Numbered from the stretch's first letter, positions 1 through 8,798 are shown. The stretch: 64,000 nt of DNA from Ensifer oleiphilus (GCF_013371465.1 NZ_JABWDU010000009.1:62001-126000); one strand, 5' to 3'. Made by a program: numbers and translations. The notes: generated by a model not told the origin, from the sequence alone.

Positions 1-906
1 GAGCAGGACCATGTAGCCGATATAAACGACCGTGCCGACCGCCAGCGCCTTGGCGGGCAGCAGGCTCAGCTGGATGCGAGCCCAGACGAGAATGAAAACC
101 ACCTCCAAGAAGGCGACGACGCCGACAATGATACCGATATCCGTGACGCTGCCGCCGACTGCGTCGGTCAAGATCAGCGGCAGGACGGCCGCGTTGATGT
201 GCAACGTCGAGGTGATCATCGCGACGGCGACGACGCGCGCGAAAATGCGCGGTGCGAGGATCTCGCCAAAGGACGTCCAATAGGAAAGACGCCGCCCCAG
301 GCCGGGATCGACGCCCTGCTCGTTCGGTAGGGAGAAATAGACCAGCAGCAGGTTGGCCGCGCATCCGAGACTGGCAAGCAGATAGGCGGGGAGCATGCTC
401 TGGCCACCGGCCAGTGCAAAGCCCACCAGCCCCGGCACCAATACCCAGGCAAGCGAGATCGCGGCGCGGGCGCCGGTCGTCAGGGCGCCGGCATCCTGAC
501 CGCTCATGCGTCGCGCGACACTGCGGACATTGGCAAAGAGCAGCGTGTAGAGTGCGCCATAAATCGGCAGGAACAGAAGCACGCTGACGACGAAGCTCGT
601 TTGGTTCGGGAGGACGTAGACGATGCCGTAGCCTACGACCCCAAACAGGATCGCGCTCGACATCAGTACGCGATAATTGCCGATGCGGTCGGCAAGAATG
701 CCGATGGAAACACTGACGATGACGTTCACCGTCGCAGCCATCAGGATCAGGAGCGAATAGAGGCCGTCACTCAGGCCCAGCTCGTTGATGCCGACCACCG
801 ACTGATAGGGCGACGTGGCGGCGCCGGCAAAGCCGAAGAGAAAGATCGCCAGCATGCTGACCCGGATCGACGGGTTGCGCATGGCGCTGAAAAGCGAGGA
901 GGTCAT
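1..906 (-). CDS. MFS transporter, sugar-efflux-like (C-terminus beyond window)
   Basis: Polytopic inner-membrane carrier of the major facilitator superfamily; the first 302 residues are in the window and the rest lies beyond base 1. The reading begins MTSSLFSAMRNPSIRVSML and shows many hydrophobic helices. A motif-A-like loop, GILADRIGNYR, follows the second/third helix region, as in SetA-type sugar efflux carriers. The gene lies 86 bp downstream of the M81 peptidase gene on the same strand and probably ends the RidA-RpiR-SDR-GH20-M81 operon. It could export or import a product of the hexosaminidase or peptidase; direction and substrate cannot be read from the sequence. The start was chosen as the first in-frame ATG before the first membrane segment. 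Confidence 0.8.
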   Translation of the reverse strand, partial: MTSSLFSAMRNPSIRVSMLAIFLFGFAGAATSPYQSVVGINELGLSDGLYSLLILMAATVNVIVSVSIGILADRIGNYRVLMSSAILFGVVGYGIVYVLPNQTSFVVSVLLFLPIYGALYTLLFANVRSVARRMSGQDAGALTTGARAAISLAWVLVPGLVGFALAGGQSMLPAYLLASLGCAANLLLVYFSLPNEQGVDPGLGRRLSYWTSFGEILAPRIFARVVAVAMITSTLHINAAVLPLILTDAVGGSVTDIGIIVGVVAFLEVVFILVWARIQLSLLPAKALAVGTVVYIGYMVLL

Positions 907-992
907 GATGGTTCACGTCCGCGAAGCAGGCGATTTCAGGGGAGTGCTTGGCGCCGGCGGATTGCGCCGGCGGTTGCATTGCGGAGAACTGC

Positions 993-2435
993 TTACATTG
1001 ATTTTGACCAGCGCGCCGAGAGTTTCGCCTCGGGCAAAAACGCAAATTCCTGATCGAAGGGAAAGACGGGACGCTGGCGGTGAAGGCTGGCAAGGCCGGC
1101 GATATCCTGGTTGACGACGCCGTCGGTCAAAGCCATCAGGTTGGGATTGGCGATCGGCGCCAGTTCCGGCGAGAGGTAGCCCGATTTGACCACCAGCAGC
1201 CGGACCGATTGCGGGTCGAGACCCAACCGTCGAAAATCCTCGATGTTGTGGTAGGGCCGACGTCGCGCCGAAAGCACGACGTCGATCGCGCCGGCACGCA
1301 CGACCGCCTGGCGTTCCTTTTCCGGACCGGGATCGTCAAGCCGAACAACTTCCACCAGCATTTCGGCAACCGGGCTTGCCGCGTCGAGGCTGCCGCCGAT
1401 CTTCAGCATCAGGGTTTCGCCTACACCGGCAGCAAAACAGGCGTCGACTGCGGGACGGTCGGCGATCCCTGCGATGAGCGCGCCGCGCCATCCGCGCGCC
1501 AGCAGGGCCTTCAGCACGTCCGCCCTGTCACCAACGCCGCCACCGGTCGGGTTGTCGCCGGAGTCGGCAAGGATGATCGGGGTTGTCGTCGCCTTTTCGG
1601 CGATATCGAGCATGGTATCCAGCGGCCCTGTGACCGGACCGAAGCGGAAGTTGTGACGTTGCGCCCAGTAGGCTGCTGCGATGTCAACGGCGGCCTGCTC
1701 GGCAGCGGCCTGATCGGTCGCGGTGACCACGGCGCAGGCCGTTGCACGCGGCTCGTCCGCCCAGACATAGCCGACCATCAGGTTGGCATCGAGCACGCCC
1801 GGTCTGGCGTCGATGTCAGGCAGCGCTCGGTAGAGGCTCCTGGCCGGTTCATCTTCGGTCGACGTGCATTCCCCCGGCAGCAACACAGGGATCCTGGCCC
1901 AGGCCACACCTGGACGCGTACCGCTGCGCAGCGCCGAAATGAGCATCGTCCAGGCACGGATCATCGTTTCGCGTGTGTCGATGTGCGGCGCGGTGCGATA
2001 GCCGGCAAAGATGTCGATCTGGTCGATGATGCGCTGACTGACATTCCCGTGCAGATCGTAGCTGGTCGCGATCGGGCAGTCCGGGCCAACGAGAGATCTC
2101 GCCGCCGAAATCCAGTCTCCCTCGGCATCCTCCATGCCGTCGACCTTGATCGCCCCGTGCATGGCAAGATAGAGCCCGTCGATCGGCAAGGCCTGCTGCA
2201 GCCGATCGAGGAACTCGGCCTTGAAAGCGTCATAGGCCGCTCGTGAGACCGGCCCGCCGGGTACAGCGCGGGCATGCAACAGCGGCAGATGCTCGATACC
2301 CTCGGCGTTCAGAAAGTCGAAATACTCTGCCTGAAGCAGCTCTGCACCACGCAACACCCTAAAATCTTCAGTCGCCATCAGCACCGGCGAATAGGTGCTG
2401 CATTCCGTGTGGATACCGCCGACGGCGATGCGCAT
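993..2435 (-). CDS. M81 family metallopeptidase (MlrC/DUF1485 family), copy 1
   Basis: Predicted zinc hydrolase of the M81 (microcystinase C, MlrC) family, 480 aa, probably cytoplasmic since no signal peptide is seen. The N-terminus is MRIAVGGIHTECSTYSP, typical of the family. Candidate metal ligands are Asp127 and His129 in YDLHGN and His151 in APHIDTRE; the D-x-H then +22 His spacing recurs in the second copy and, from memory, in MlrC. The family motif DNPTGGGVGD is also present. MlrC opens small modified peptides, but most members have unknown substrates. The ATG at 2435 is preceded by CAGGAG and sits 11 bp after the GH20 stop, so co-translation is likely. Copy 2 lies at 7103-8578 on the other strand. 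Confidence 0.88.
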   Translation of the reverse strand: MRIAVGGIHTECSTYSPVLMATEDFRVLRGAELLQAEYFDFLNAEGIEHLPLLHARAVPGGPVSRAAYDAFKAEFLDRLQQALPIDGLYLAMHGAIKVDGMEDAEGDWISAARSLVGPDCPIATSYDLHGNVSQRIIDQIDIFAGYRTAPHIDTRETMIRAWTMLISALRSGTRPGVAWARIPVLLPGECTSTEDEPARSLYRALPDIDARPGVLDANLMVGYVWADEPRATACAVVTATDQAAAEQAAVDIAAAYWAQRHNFRFGPVTGPLDTMLDIAEKATTTPIILADSGDNPTGGGVGDRADVLKALLARGWRGALIAGIADRPAVDACFAAGVGETLMLKIGGSLDAASPVAEMLVEVVRLDDPGPEKERQAVVRAGAIDVVLSARRRPYHNIEDFRRLGLDPQSVRLLVVKSGYLSPELAPIANPNLMALTDGVVNQDIAGLASLHRQRPVFPFDQEFAFLPEAKLSARWSKSM

Positions 2436-2446
2436 GAAAGCTCCTG

Positions 2447-4366
2447 TCACAGTTTCGGGCTCAACGGAGCGATCACGGCAAAGCGCTGCCAGTCCTTGGC
2501 CGATTTCGGAGTCCATGCGGCTTCGGCAATGGCACAAAGCCTCGGGAAGACCAGCCGGTTGAAATAGCCGCGTGACAGGAAATGCTCCGACCAGATGCAG
2601 GCCTGCACGCCCTTCATGCGAGACTTCAGCTCTTCCGGAAATTCCCCTTCGGCGTCATAGCCATAGGTGTGTGCCGGCGTCGCCGTCCCGGCCCAGCTCG
2701 CACCCGGCTCCTGCCAGGCATCGGCCTGCGCCATGTCGAGATAATAGGCCTGCCCGGGCGTCATGACGACGTCATAGCCTTCACGCGCAAGCTCGATGCC
2801 AACCTCCGGCCGCTCCCACGCCATCAAGAGCGTGCCCTCGGTTGAAACGCCGCCGCCATGGGCGACCTCGTTCCACCCGGCAAGCTTGCGGCCTCGGACC
2901 GTCAGCATCTGCTTGACCTTCTTCAGGAAGAAGGATTGCAAGGCGAAGGTGCCGGAAAGACCTTCCTTTTCCATCAGCTTCTTGGCCAGCGGCGAGGCAA
3001 GCCAGGACCCATTGGCAACCTCGTCACCGCCGATATGGACGTATTGGCTCGGGAACAGCTCGACGATTTCATCGAGGACTTTTTCGAGGAATTCGTAGGT
3101 GAACTCGATCGCCGGATTGAGCGCGTTGTTCGGATAGCCTTGAACCGAGTGGTAGCTTTCCGGCGCCTCCTGACCATCAGCCAGATCAGGCAGCGCAACC
3201 AGCGTGGCGGTGCTGTGGCCGGGAATGTCGATCTCGGGCACGATCTCGACATGAAGCGCCGTGGCCTGCGCGACCAGCGCCTTCACATCGTCCTGGCTGT
3301 AGAACCCGCCGACCGGCTCGGCGCCATTGCCGAGTTGCGGCAGCAGCGGCTCGTCAGGACCGCGCAGGACCCCGAGCGTCGTCAAGGTCGGAAACGCCTT
3401 GATCTCGAGCCGCCAGGCCTCATCGTCCGTCAGGTGCCAATGGAAGATGTTAAGCTTGAACCAGGCGAGAATATCGATGAGCCGTGAAACGTCCGATGTC
3501 GGATAGAATTGCCGCGACACGTCGAGATGGCAGCCGCGCCAGCTATAGCGCGGCGCATCGGAAATCGTGCCCTGTGCCGGAAAGCGGAACTTGTCCGGAT
3601 GCGTGCGCGCGCCGTTCATGAGTTGCGCGAGCGTCGTCAGCGCATATTGCCGACCGGCCGCACCGCCATAGGCAAGGCCGATCTCCTTGGTGGAAAAGGC
3701 AAGTTGATAGGCTTCCGGGGCGAGTGCTGCATTCTTCGAAAAGACAATCGCTCGTCCCTGGCTGGAGGCAACCAGGCTGAACGGAGCATGCCCTTCCGAA
3801 AACAACCGGTGAAAAAGGGCCAGCACCTCGCCCACCGCTGCGATTTCGTCAGGCGCAGCACCGGGTGCCGGGTAGAGAACGACGGGAAAACGGTCACCCG
3901 CCCATGCATCGATTTGCGCCGGCCATGGCTGCATCGAAAACGGCAGGTCGAGCTTGCCTTCGGGCAACCGCTGAGGCGGTGGGTCACTGACTGCATTTTC
4001 CAGGAGCAGGTCGGAGACGGCAACCGCCACATGCTCGCCGCTGGCAAGCGTGAGATAGGCGGACTTCGCACCATCCGTGCAATGCCTAGCGTTGCGGTGC
4101 AGGCCGCTCACCGTAAACGTCCAGCTTTCGCCTGGGGCAACCGTCAATCCTACGGGCGGCGCGAATTCGTGGAAATTGGCATTGCGACGCAGGAAAGTCG
4201 CGTTGTCGCAGGCCTCCGGTACGATCACGCGGGTCAACGAGGTGTAGACCAGCCGGAAGCCCGCGAGCGGCACAGCCGAGAAATTGAAGAGCGTGAAGGT
4301 GAACCGGCCGAATGCGCCGCCGTCAGGCTGCCAGGACGCTTCGAGACGATAGGAAACCGGCGCCAT
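2447..4366 (-). CDS. GH20 beta-N-acetylhexosaminidase
   Basis: Glycoside hydrolase family 20 enzyme of 639 aa that should release terminal beta-N-acetylglucosamine or galactosamine by substrate-assisted catalysis. The N-terminal ~130 residues form a beta-rich region. They are followed by a GH20b-like domain and the TIM barrel (from about residue 275, RYSWRGCHLDVSRQFYP). The catalytic Asp448-Glu449 pair lies in HIGGDEV, and HWHLTDDEAWRLEI is the other hallmark block. I see no clear signal peptide, so it may act on imported oligosaccharides in the cytoplasm. It lies between the SDR and M81 genes with gaps of 25 and 11 bp. Natural substrate (chitooligosaccharide, muropeptide sugar or glycopeptide) is open. 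Confidence 0.9.
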   Translation of the reverse strand: MAPVSYRLEASWQPDGGAFGRFTFTLFNFSAVPLAGFRLVYTSLTRVIVPEACDNATFLRRNANFHEFAPPVGLTVAPGESWTFTVSGLHRNARHCTDGAKSAYLTLASGEHVAVAVSDLLLENAVSDPPPQRLPEGKLDLPFSMQPWPAQIDAWAGDRFPVVLYPAPGAAPDEIAAVGEVLALFHRLFSEGHAPFSLVASSQGRAIVFSKNAALAPEAYQLAFSTKEIGLAYGGAAGRQYALTTLAQLMNGARTHPDKFRFPAQGTISDAPRYSWRGCHLDVSRQFYPTSDVSRLIDILAWFKLNIFHWHLTDDEAWRLEIKAFPTLTTLGVLRGPDEPLLPQLGNGAEPVGGFYSQDDVKALVAQATALHVEIVPEIDIPGHSTATLVALPDLADGQEAPESYHSVQGYPNNALNPAIEFTYEFLEKVLDEIVELFPSQYVHIGGDEVANGSWLASPLAKKLMEKEGLSGTFALQSFFLKKVKQMLTVRGRKLAGWNEVAHGGGVSTEGTLLMAWERPEVGIELAREGYDVVMTPGQAYYLDMAQADAWQEPGASWAGTATPAHTYGYDAEGEFPEELKSRMKGVQACIWSEHFLSRGYFNRLVFPRLCAIAEAAWTPKSAKDWQRFAVIAPLSPKL

Positions 4367-4391
4367 GATCTTCCTCCCAGAAGTCTTACAG

Positions 4392-5168
4392 TCAGTAGTG
4401 GCTTGATTGCGAGAAGGTTCGCGCGAGCTCCGCCTGGCCGGCCGTCAGACCGCAATCGACCGGCAAGCATACGCCCGATATCGCCGCGGCCATCGGGCCA
4501 GCCAGGAAGTGTACGGCGTTGGCGACATCGTCAGGGTTGACGATACGCTGTAACGGATACCAACGGCGGGCCTCCTCAAAGACCTGAGGATTGGCGGCAG
4601 CACGCGCTTCCCAAGCCTGCGTTCGCACGGTGCCCGGCGAAACGGCGTTGGAGCGAATGCCGAACTTGCCGTATTCGACGGCAATCAGACGTGTCAGGTG
4701 CAGAAGGCCGGCCTTGGCGACGCTGTAGGCGGGGTGCCCAAAGACATTCATGCCGTTGACGGAGGCGATGTTGATCACCGACCCGCGGCTCTCCTTCAGC
4801 ATGTCTTCGACCGCGCGGAAGCACAGGAAGGCTGCCTCGAGGTTCAGCGCATTGTCCATGCGCCAGATATCCGGCGTCGTGTCGTGCAGGCTGACGGCGC
4901 GCGCAGCACCGGCGTTGTTGACGAGCGTGCGCACGATCCCCTGCTCTCTTGCAGTCGCCGCCAGTTTGTCGACGCTTGTCGCATCCGTCACATCACAGGC
5001 CACCGCGACGAACCGCTTGCCGTCGCCGATCTCGCGCGCAGCCTTCTCCGCAGCGTCCCTGTCGATGTCTGCAAGCAGTACGACCTCATGATCCTCGCCA
5101 AGGCGCCTGGCGATTGCGAGACCGATATCGCCGGCTGCACCGGTGACGATGGCTATGGACTGCGTCAT
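4392..5168 (-). CDS. SDR family oxidoreductase
   Basis: Classical short-chain dehydrogenase/reductase, 258 aa. The Rossmann cofactor motif TGAAGDIG is at residues 9-16, LVNNAG is around residue 83-88, and the catalytic Ser plus YSVAK (Tyr-x3-Lys) are in the middle of the chain. An Asp at the end of beta-2 (LLADID) suggests preference for NAD(H). The gene sits between the RpiR regulator (21 bp) and the GH20 gene (25 bp) in one operon, so it probably oxidises or reduces a sugar derived from the hexosaminidase substrate. The exact substrate cannot be called from sequence. Confidence 0.88.
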   Translation of the reverse strand: MTQSIAIVTGAAGDIGLAIARRLGEDHEVVLLADIDRDAAEKAAREIGDGKRFVAVACDVTDATSVDKLAATAREQGIVRTLVNNAGAARAVSLHDTTPDIWRMDNALNLEAAFLCFRAVEDMLKESRGSVINIASVNGMNVFGHPAYSVAKAGLLHLTRLIAVEYGKFGIRSNAVSPGTVRTQAWEARAAANPQVFEEARRWYPLQRIVNPDDVANAVHFLAGPMAAAISGVCLPVDCGLTAGQAELARTFSQSSHY

Positions 5169-5189
5169 GCGGGAACCTTTCGCGGCAGG

Positions 5190-6053
5190 TCAGTCTCCCA
5201 ACAGCTGGCGGTCGTCACCGTCGCGGTGGGTCACCAGCTGTTGTTTGATGCGCCGAAGTGTGACCGTGGCCTGCGGCTGAACCCGGTAGGCAACGAGGCT
5301 GGAGAGAATATCGAGCAGCGCCAGGTAGGCGATGCGTGTGGAGGTCGGGCGATAGATGTTGTTGCCCTCGGGCAAATCGACAGGAACCGTAATCGTCGCC
5401 GCTGCCGCGACCGGACTGTTGCTCTGGGTCAGCGCGATCGTCGGCACCTTCAGCTCGCGCGCCAGTGTAAAGGCACGCACCAACTCGGCATTGCGGCCGG
5501 AGAAGGAAGAACCGATCAGCAGGTCGGTAGGACGAGCGGCGGCTGCCATCATCAGCTGCATGCTGTGGTCCGAACTGGCGGTCACGCGCAGACCGTAGCG
5601 AAAGAGCCGGTTCTGCAGCTCGCTGGCAATCATCGAGGAATTACCGCCCGAACCGAAGGCATAGATCATTTCGGCGGTTGCGATGCGCTCGACAGCCTGC
5701 TCGATCGCCGCGAGATCGAGGGAGCGATGCAGGAGGAACAGCGCGTTTTGCGCCTTGGTAATGATGTCCTGGGCGACGTCACCGGTTTCGCGGCTCTTCG
5801 GCTCCGGCTTCAAATAGCGCATGCCGATATAGGCGGTGCGCGCCAGTTGCACCTTGAAGTCTGAAAAGCTGTCGCAGCCGAGCCGCCGACAGAAGCGCGT
5901 GACCGTGGGGGGAGAAACATCAGCCTTGCCGGCCAACTCGATGATCGACGCATTCACCGCGAACTCGAAATCATTCAGAAGAATGTCGGCTATTCGGTTC
6001 TCTGATTGCGAGAGCCGGCCTTTTTCTTCCTGAAGTGTCGCGAAAATATCCAT
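5190..6053 (-). CDS. MurR/RpiR family transcriptional regulator
   Basis: 287-aa regulator with an N-terminal HTH_6 domain (about residues 1-77, including SPPTVTRFCRRLGCDSFSDFK) and a C-terminal SIS sugar-phosphate-binding domain (about 120-250, with YAFGSGGNSSMIASE). Such proteins respond to phosphorylated sugars; MurR and the rhizobial inositol regulator IolR are relatives. It is the second gene of the minus-strand operon, 25 bp after ridA, and probably controls the divergent promoters in 6469-6581. A phospho-amino-sugar effector is an inference from the adjacent GH20 gene. Confidence 0.9.
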   Translation of the reverse strand: MDIFATLQEEKGRLSQSENRIADILLNDFEFAVNASIIELAGKADVSPPTVTRFCRRLGCDSFSDFKVQLARTAYIGMRYLKPEPKSRETGDVAQDIITKAQNALFLLHRSLDLAAIEQAVERIATAEMIYAFGSGGNSSMIASELQNRLFRYGLRVTASSDHSMQLMMAAAARPTDLLIGSSFSGRNAELVRAFTLARELKVPTIALTQSNSPVAAAATITVPVDLPEGNNIYRPTSTRIAYLALLDILSSLVAYRVQPQATVTLRRIKQQLVTHRDGDDRQLLGD

Positions 6054-6078
6054 CGGCTGCTGATGTCCTTAGGGTCTA

Positions 6079-6468
6079 TCAGCTTTCCTTCGGCTTGTAG
6101 GCGACGCAGTCGATCTCGACCTTGCAATCAACCATCATCGCCGACTGGACGCAGGCCCGGGCCGGTGGATGCGCACCGAAATACTCCTGATAGATCTTGT
6201 TGAAAGTCCAGAAGTCACGCGGATCGTCGAGCCAAACGCCGCAACGCACCACGTGTTCGGTACCGTATCCGGCCTCTTCCAGAATGGCCAGAAGATTGGC
6301 GATCGCCTTGTGCGTCTGCGGGATGATTCCGCCCTCGATGATCTCGCCTTTTTCCATCGCGACCTGGCCGGAAACGTGCAGCCAACCGTCCGCTTCCACC
6401 GCGCGTGCAAAGGGTAATGGCTTACCACCCGCACCGACTTGTTCAGTGCCATACCGTTTGATGGTCAT
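6079..6468 (-). CDS. RidA family protein
   Basis: 129-aa YjgF/YER057c/UK114 (RidA-like) protein, starting MTIKRYGTEQVG. RidA proteins hydrolyse reactive enamine/imine intermediates, and many operon-linked paralogues act in amine or amino-sugar catabolism. The block RACVQSAMMVDCKVEID matches the conserved C-terminal family region around the substrate-binding Arg. The ATG at 6468 was preferred over upstream in-frame codons because family homology begins there and the upstream stretch is AT-rich promoter DNA. It is the first gene of the minus-strand operon. Confidence 0.88.
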   Translation of the reverse strand: MTIKRYGTEQVGAGGKPLPFARAVEADGWLHVSGQVAMEKGEIIEGGIIPQTHKAIANLLAILEEAGYGTEHVVRCGVWLDDPRDFWTFNKIYQEYFGAHPPARACVQSAMMVDCKVEIDCVAYKPKES

Positions 6469-6581
6469 GTGCGCCTTCGTGCAAATTATTTTCTTTGATC
6501 GTTGACAAATGACCATAGAAAGCTGAATTTGGCCAGAGAAAAACACCATTAATGAAAAGAATTTCAATTTAGGGCGAAAAC
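6469..6581. promoter_or_regulatory. Divergent promoter region with candidate RpiR operator
   Basis: AT-rich 113-bp spacer between ridA (minus) and the NTF2-like gene (plus). A TTGACA hexamer at 6502-6507 could be a plus-strand -35; the -10 around 6525-6530 is poor. An inverted repeat TGAAA-N4-TTTCA at 6553-6566 contains GAA-N6-TTC, similar to the GGAA-N6-TTCC reported from memory for the RpiR-family regulator IolR. It lies 15 bp before the plus-strand start, a good position for a repressor. Confidence 0.45.
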
Positions 6582-7073
6582 ATGCGGGATCCCTTCCTCA
6601 ATCCGTTCCCCTCCTCCGACACCGCGCGCCATGCCATCTGGGAGATGCTGGTTCCGCGTGACATCGACGCTTTTCTTTCTGCCGATTGGTCGATGGTATC
6701 AGGCGATTTTGTCGAAGACGGCTTCATCGGTATCGACGGACGTCGCGAGACCAATCCCGACGATTGGCGCCTCACCTTTCCCTCGCTTGTCGCCTATCGC
6801 GACGAATGGCTGCGCCAGGCGAAAGACTTCGCAGCGCTTTCTTTCGCCGAAGACACGCGCACCGCAATCTTCACCACGACGACGCTTGAGGACATCGAGG
6901 TCAATGGCGACGTCGCGCTCGCACGCAAGAAGTTTGATGGCGGCTTGAAAAAGTCGGACGGCAGCTTCGACGTGATGCAATGGCAGACCGTTTATTACTG
7001 CCGCCTGCACCAGGGACGCTGGAAGATTTCCGGCTTCACCGGCTACCTGCCGAACCCGATGGGATCGGCTTGA
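6582..7073 (+). CDS. NTF2-like/SnoaL-like protein of unknown function
   Basis: 163-aa soluble protein beginning MRDPFLNPFPSSDTARHAIWEML. The pattern of an N-terminal helix (PRDIDAFLSADWSMVSGDFVEDGFIGID) followed by strands and a C-terminal QWQTVYYCRLHQGRWKISGFTGYLP is typical of the NTF2/SnoaL cone fold. I cannot name a specific family. AGGG lies 7 bases before the ATG. It is the first gene of the plus-strand unit and is followed 29 bp later by the second M81 gene, so a small-molecule-binding or isomerase role in the same pathway is likely. Confidence 0.7.
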   Translation: MRDPFLNPFPSSDTARHAIWEMLVPRDIDAFLSADWSMVSGDFVEDGFIGIDGRRETNPDDWRLTFPSLVAYRDEWLRQAKDFAALSFAEDTRTAIFTTTTLEDIEVNGDVALARKKFDGGLKKSDGSFDVMQWQTVYYCRLHQGRWKISGFTGYLPNPMGSA

Positions 7074-7102
7074 ACCAGCGACGCACGAGAAAGGCAACGG
7101 CA

Positions 7103-8578
7103 TTGCGGATCTTCACAGCGGCGCTTGCGACGGAAACCAACACCTTCTCTCCCATCTGCATAGACCGCCGTGCCTTCGAGGCGTCGCTCTATGCACCACC
7201 GGGCGAGCATCCGGAGACGCCGACGCTCTGTACGGCGCCGCTCACGGTCGGCCGCCGCATTGCAGCGGAGAAGGGTTGGACGCTGATCGAGGGCACCGCC
7301 ACCTGGGCGGATCCGGCCGGCCTCGTCAACCGCCAGACCTATGAGAGCCTGCGCGACGAAATTCTCGATCAATTGCGCGCGGCACTGCCCGTCGATGCCG
7401 TTGTCATGGGACTGCACGGCGCCATGGTCGCCGACGGCTACGAGGATCCCGAGGGCGATCTTCTGACCCGCATTCGCGCGATCGTCGGCCCCGACGTCCT
7501 GGTCTGCGCCGAACTCGACCCGCACAGCCACCTCACCGGAAAGCGCGTTTCGGCGGCGGACTTCTTCGTCTTTTTCAAGGAGTTTCCGCACACCGACTTC
7601 GTCGATCGGGCGGAAGATCTCTGGCGGATTGCCATCGATACGCTTGAAGGCCGCGTCAAGCCGGTGATGTCCGTTTTCGACTGCCGCATGATCGACGTCT
7701 ATCCGACGTCGCGTGAACCCATGCGCTCGTTCGTCGACAAATTGATGCGCATCGAGGCAGAGGATCTCGACGTCCTGTCGCTGTCGGTTGTGCATGGTTT
7801 CATGGCCGGCGATGTCCCCGAAATGGGAACGAAGGTGCTTGCCGTGACCAACGGCAAGCCGGAGAAAGGCGAGACGCTGGCACGGGAACTCGGGCTCGAA
7901 CTCTTTTCGAAGCGCGGAACCTTCATCATGCCGCAGATCGATGAGAAGCAGGCTGTCGCCGAGGCGCTAGCCGCAACCGAAGGCCCGGTTGTGATTGCCG
8001 ATGTCTGGGACAATCCAGGCGGAGGAACCGCCGGCGACGCGACCGTGCTGCTCGAAGAATTGCTGGCGCGAGGCGCGACCAACGCCGCCGTCGGAACGAT
8101 CTGGGATCCGATGGCGGTACAGATCTGCATGGCGGCCGGCGAAGGTGCTGAAATCCCGCTGCGGTTTGGCGCCAAGTCGGCGCCGGGAACGGGCAGCCCC
8201 GTCGATGGCATCGTCAAAGTCGTCAAGCTGGTGCGCAATGCGGAGATGCAATTCGGCGAGAGTTTTGCTCCCTTCGGCGACGCGGCGCTCATCTCTTATC
8301 GCGGCATCGACATCATCCTCAATTCGACGCGCGCACAGAGCTTCGATCCGAGCCTCTTTTCGGTGATGGGCGTCGACCCGCAGGCAAAGAGCATCCTGGT
8401 CATCAAATCGACCAACCACTTCTACGCCTCGTTCTCCAAGATCGCCACACAGATCCTTTATTGCTCGGCTGGTACGCCCTACCCGAACAATCCCGCCAAG
8501 ACCGCCTATCTGCGCGCGCCCAGGAATATCTGGCCAAAGGTTGCCGATCCGCATGGCCTTGAGAAAGGCGCAGCCTAA
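7103..8578 (+). CDS. M81 family metallopeptidase (MlrC/DUF1485 family), copy 2
   Basis: 491-aa paralogue of the M81 enzyme at 993-2435. The family N-terminus reads (M)RIFTAALATETNTFSP, so the start is put at the TTG at 7103, which is preceded by AAAGG; no in-frame ATG fits without overlapping the upstream gene. Candidate metal ligands are Asp139 and His141 in ELDPHSH and His163 in FPHTDF, with the same +2/+22 spacing as copy 1. The glycine-rich block is DNPGGGTAGD. Overall similarity to copy 1 is clearly low, so the two probably act on different substrates or steps. Possibly a peptidase or amidohydrolase for modified peptides. Confidence 0.87.
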   Translation: MRIFTAALATETNTFSPICIDRRAFEASLYAPPGEHPETPTLCTAPLTVGRRIAAEKGWTLIEGTATWADPAGLVNRQTYESLRDEILDQLRAALPVDAVVMGLHGAMVADGYEDPEGDLLTRIRAIVGPDVLVCAELDPHSHLTGKRVSAADFFVFFKEFPHTDFVDRAEDLWRIAIDTLEGRVKPVMSVFDCRMIDVYPTSREPMRSFVDKLMRIEAEDLDVLSLSVVHGFMAGDVPEMGTKVLAVTNGKPEKGETLARELGLELFSKRGTFIMPQIDEKQAVAEALAATEGPVVIADVWDNPGGGTAGDATVLLEELLARGATNAAVGTIWDPMAVQICMAAGEGAEIPLRFGAKSAPGTGSPVDGIVKVVKLVRNAEMQFGESFAPFGDAALISYRGIDIILNSTRAQSFDPSLFSVMGVDPQAKSILVIKSTNHFYASFSKIATQILYCSAGTPYPNNPAKTAYLRAPRNIWPKVADPHGLEKGAA

Positions 8579-8579
8579 A

Positions 8580-8680
8580 GCATGACGCGCAAAAGTGCGC
8601 CGCGATTTTGCGACAACGACATGCACAAAAACAAGAACTTAAAGCGCGACGAGCGAATCTGAAAGACCGCGACGCGCTTT
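8580..8680. repeat. RIME-like rhizobial intergenic repeat (two palindromes)
   Basis: About 101 bp holding two imperfect palindromes: 8580-8624 (arms GCATG...CATGC with inner CGCAAAA/TTTTGCG) and 8641-8680 (arms AAAGCGCG/CGCGCTTT). The layout and wording match, from memory, the Rhizobium-specific intergenic mosaic elements that occur in many copies in Rhizobiaceae. It begins directly after the second M81 stop codon and could fold as RNA and shape the 3' end. Confidence 0.6.
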
Positions 8681-8748
8681 GGCCCCGCTGCGGTAGCCGC
8701 TCGGCAGACCGGCCTCTTCGACCAAGCCTTATCCGATTGGATATGAAA

Positions 8749-8779
8749 CGGCCGCCGTCCCCATCGTGGACGGCGGCCG
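8749..8779 (-). terminator. Strong hairpin, likely terminator of the sugar ABC operon
   Basis: Perfect 12-bp stem (CGGCCGCCGTCC / GGACGGCGGCCG) with a 7-base loop, 20 bp after the stop of the minus-strand ATPase gene. On the minus strand it is followed by a short T run (TTTC). It may also stop plus-strand transcripts from the M81 gene. Confidence 0.65.
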
Positions 8780-8798
8780 ATTGCATTGGGAATGATCG

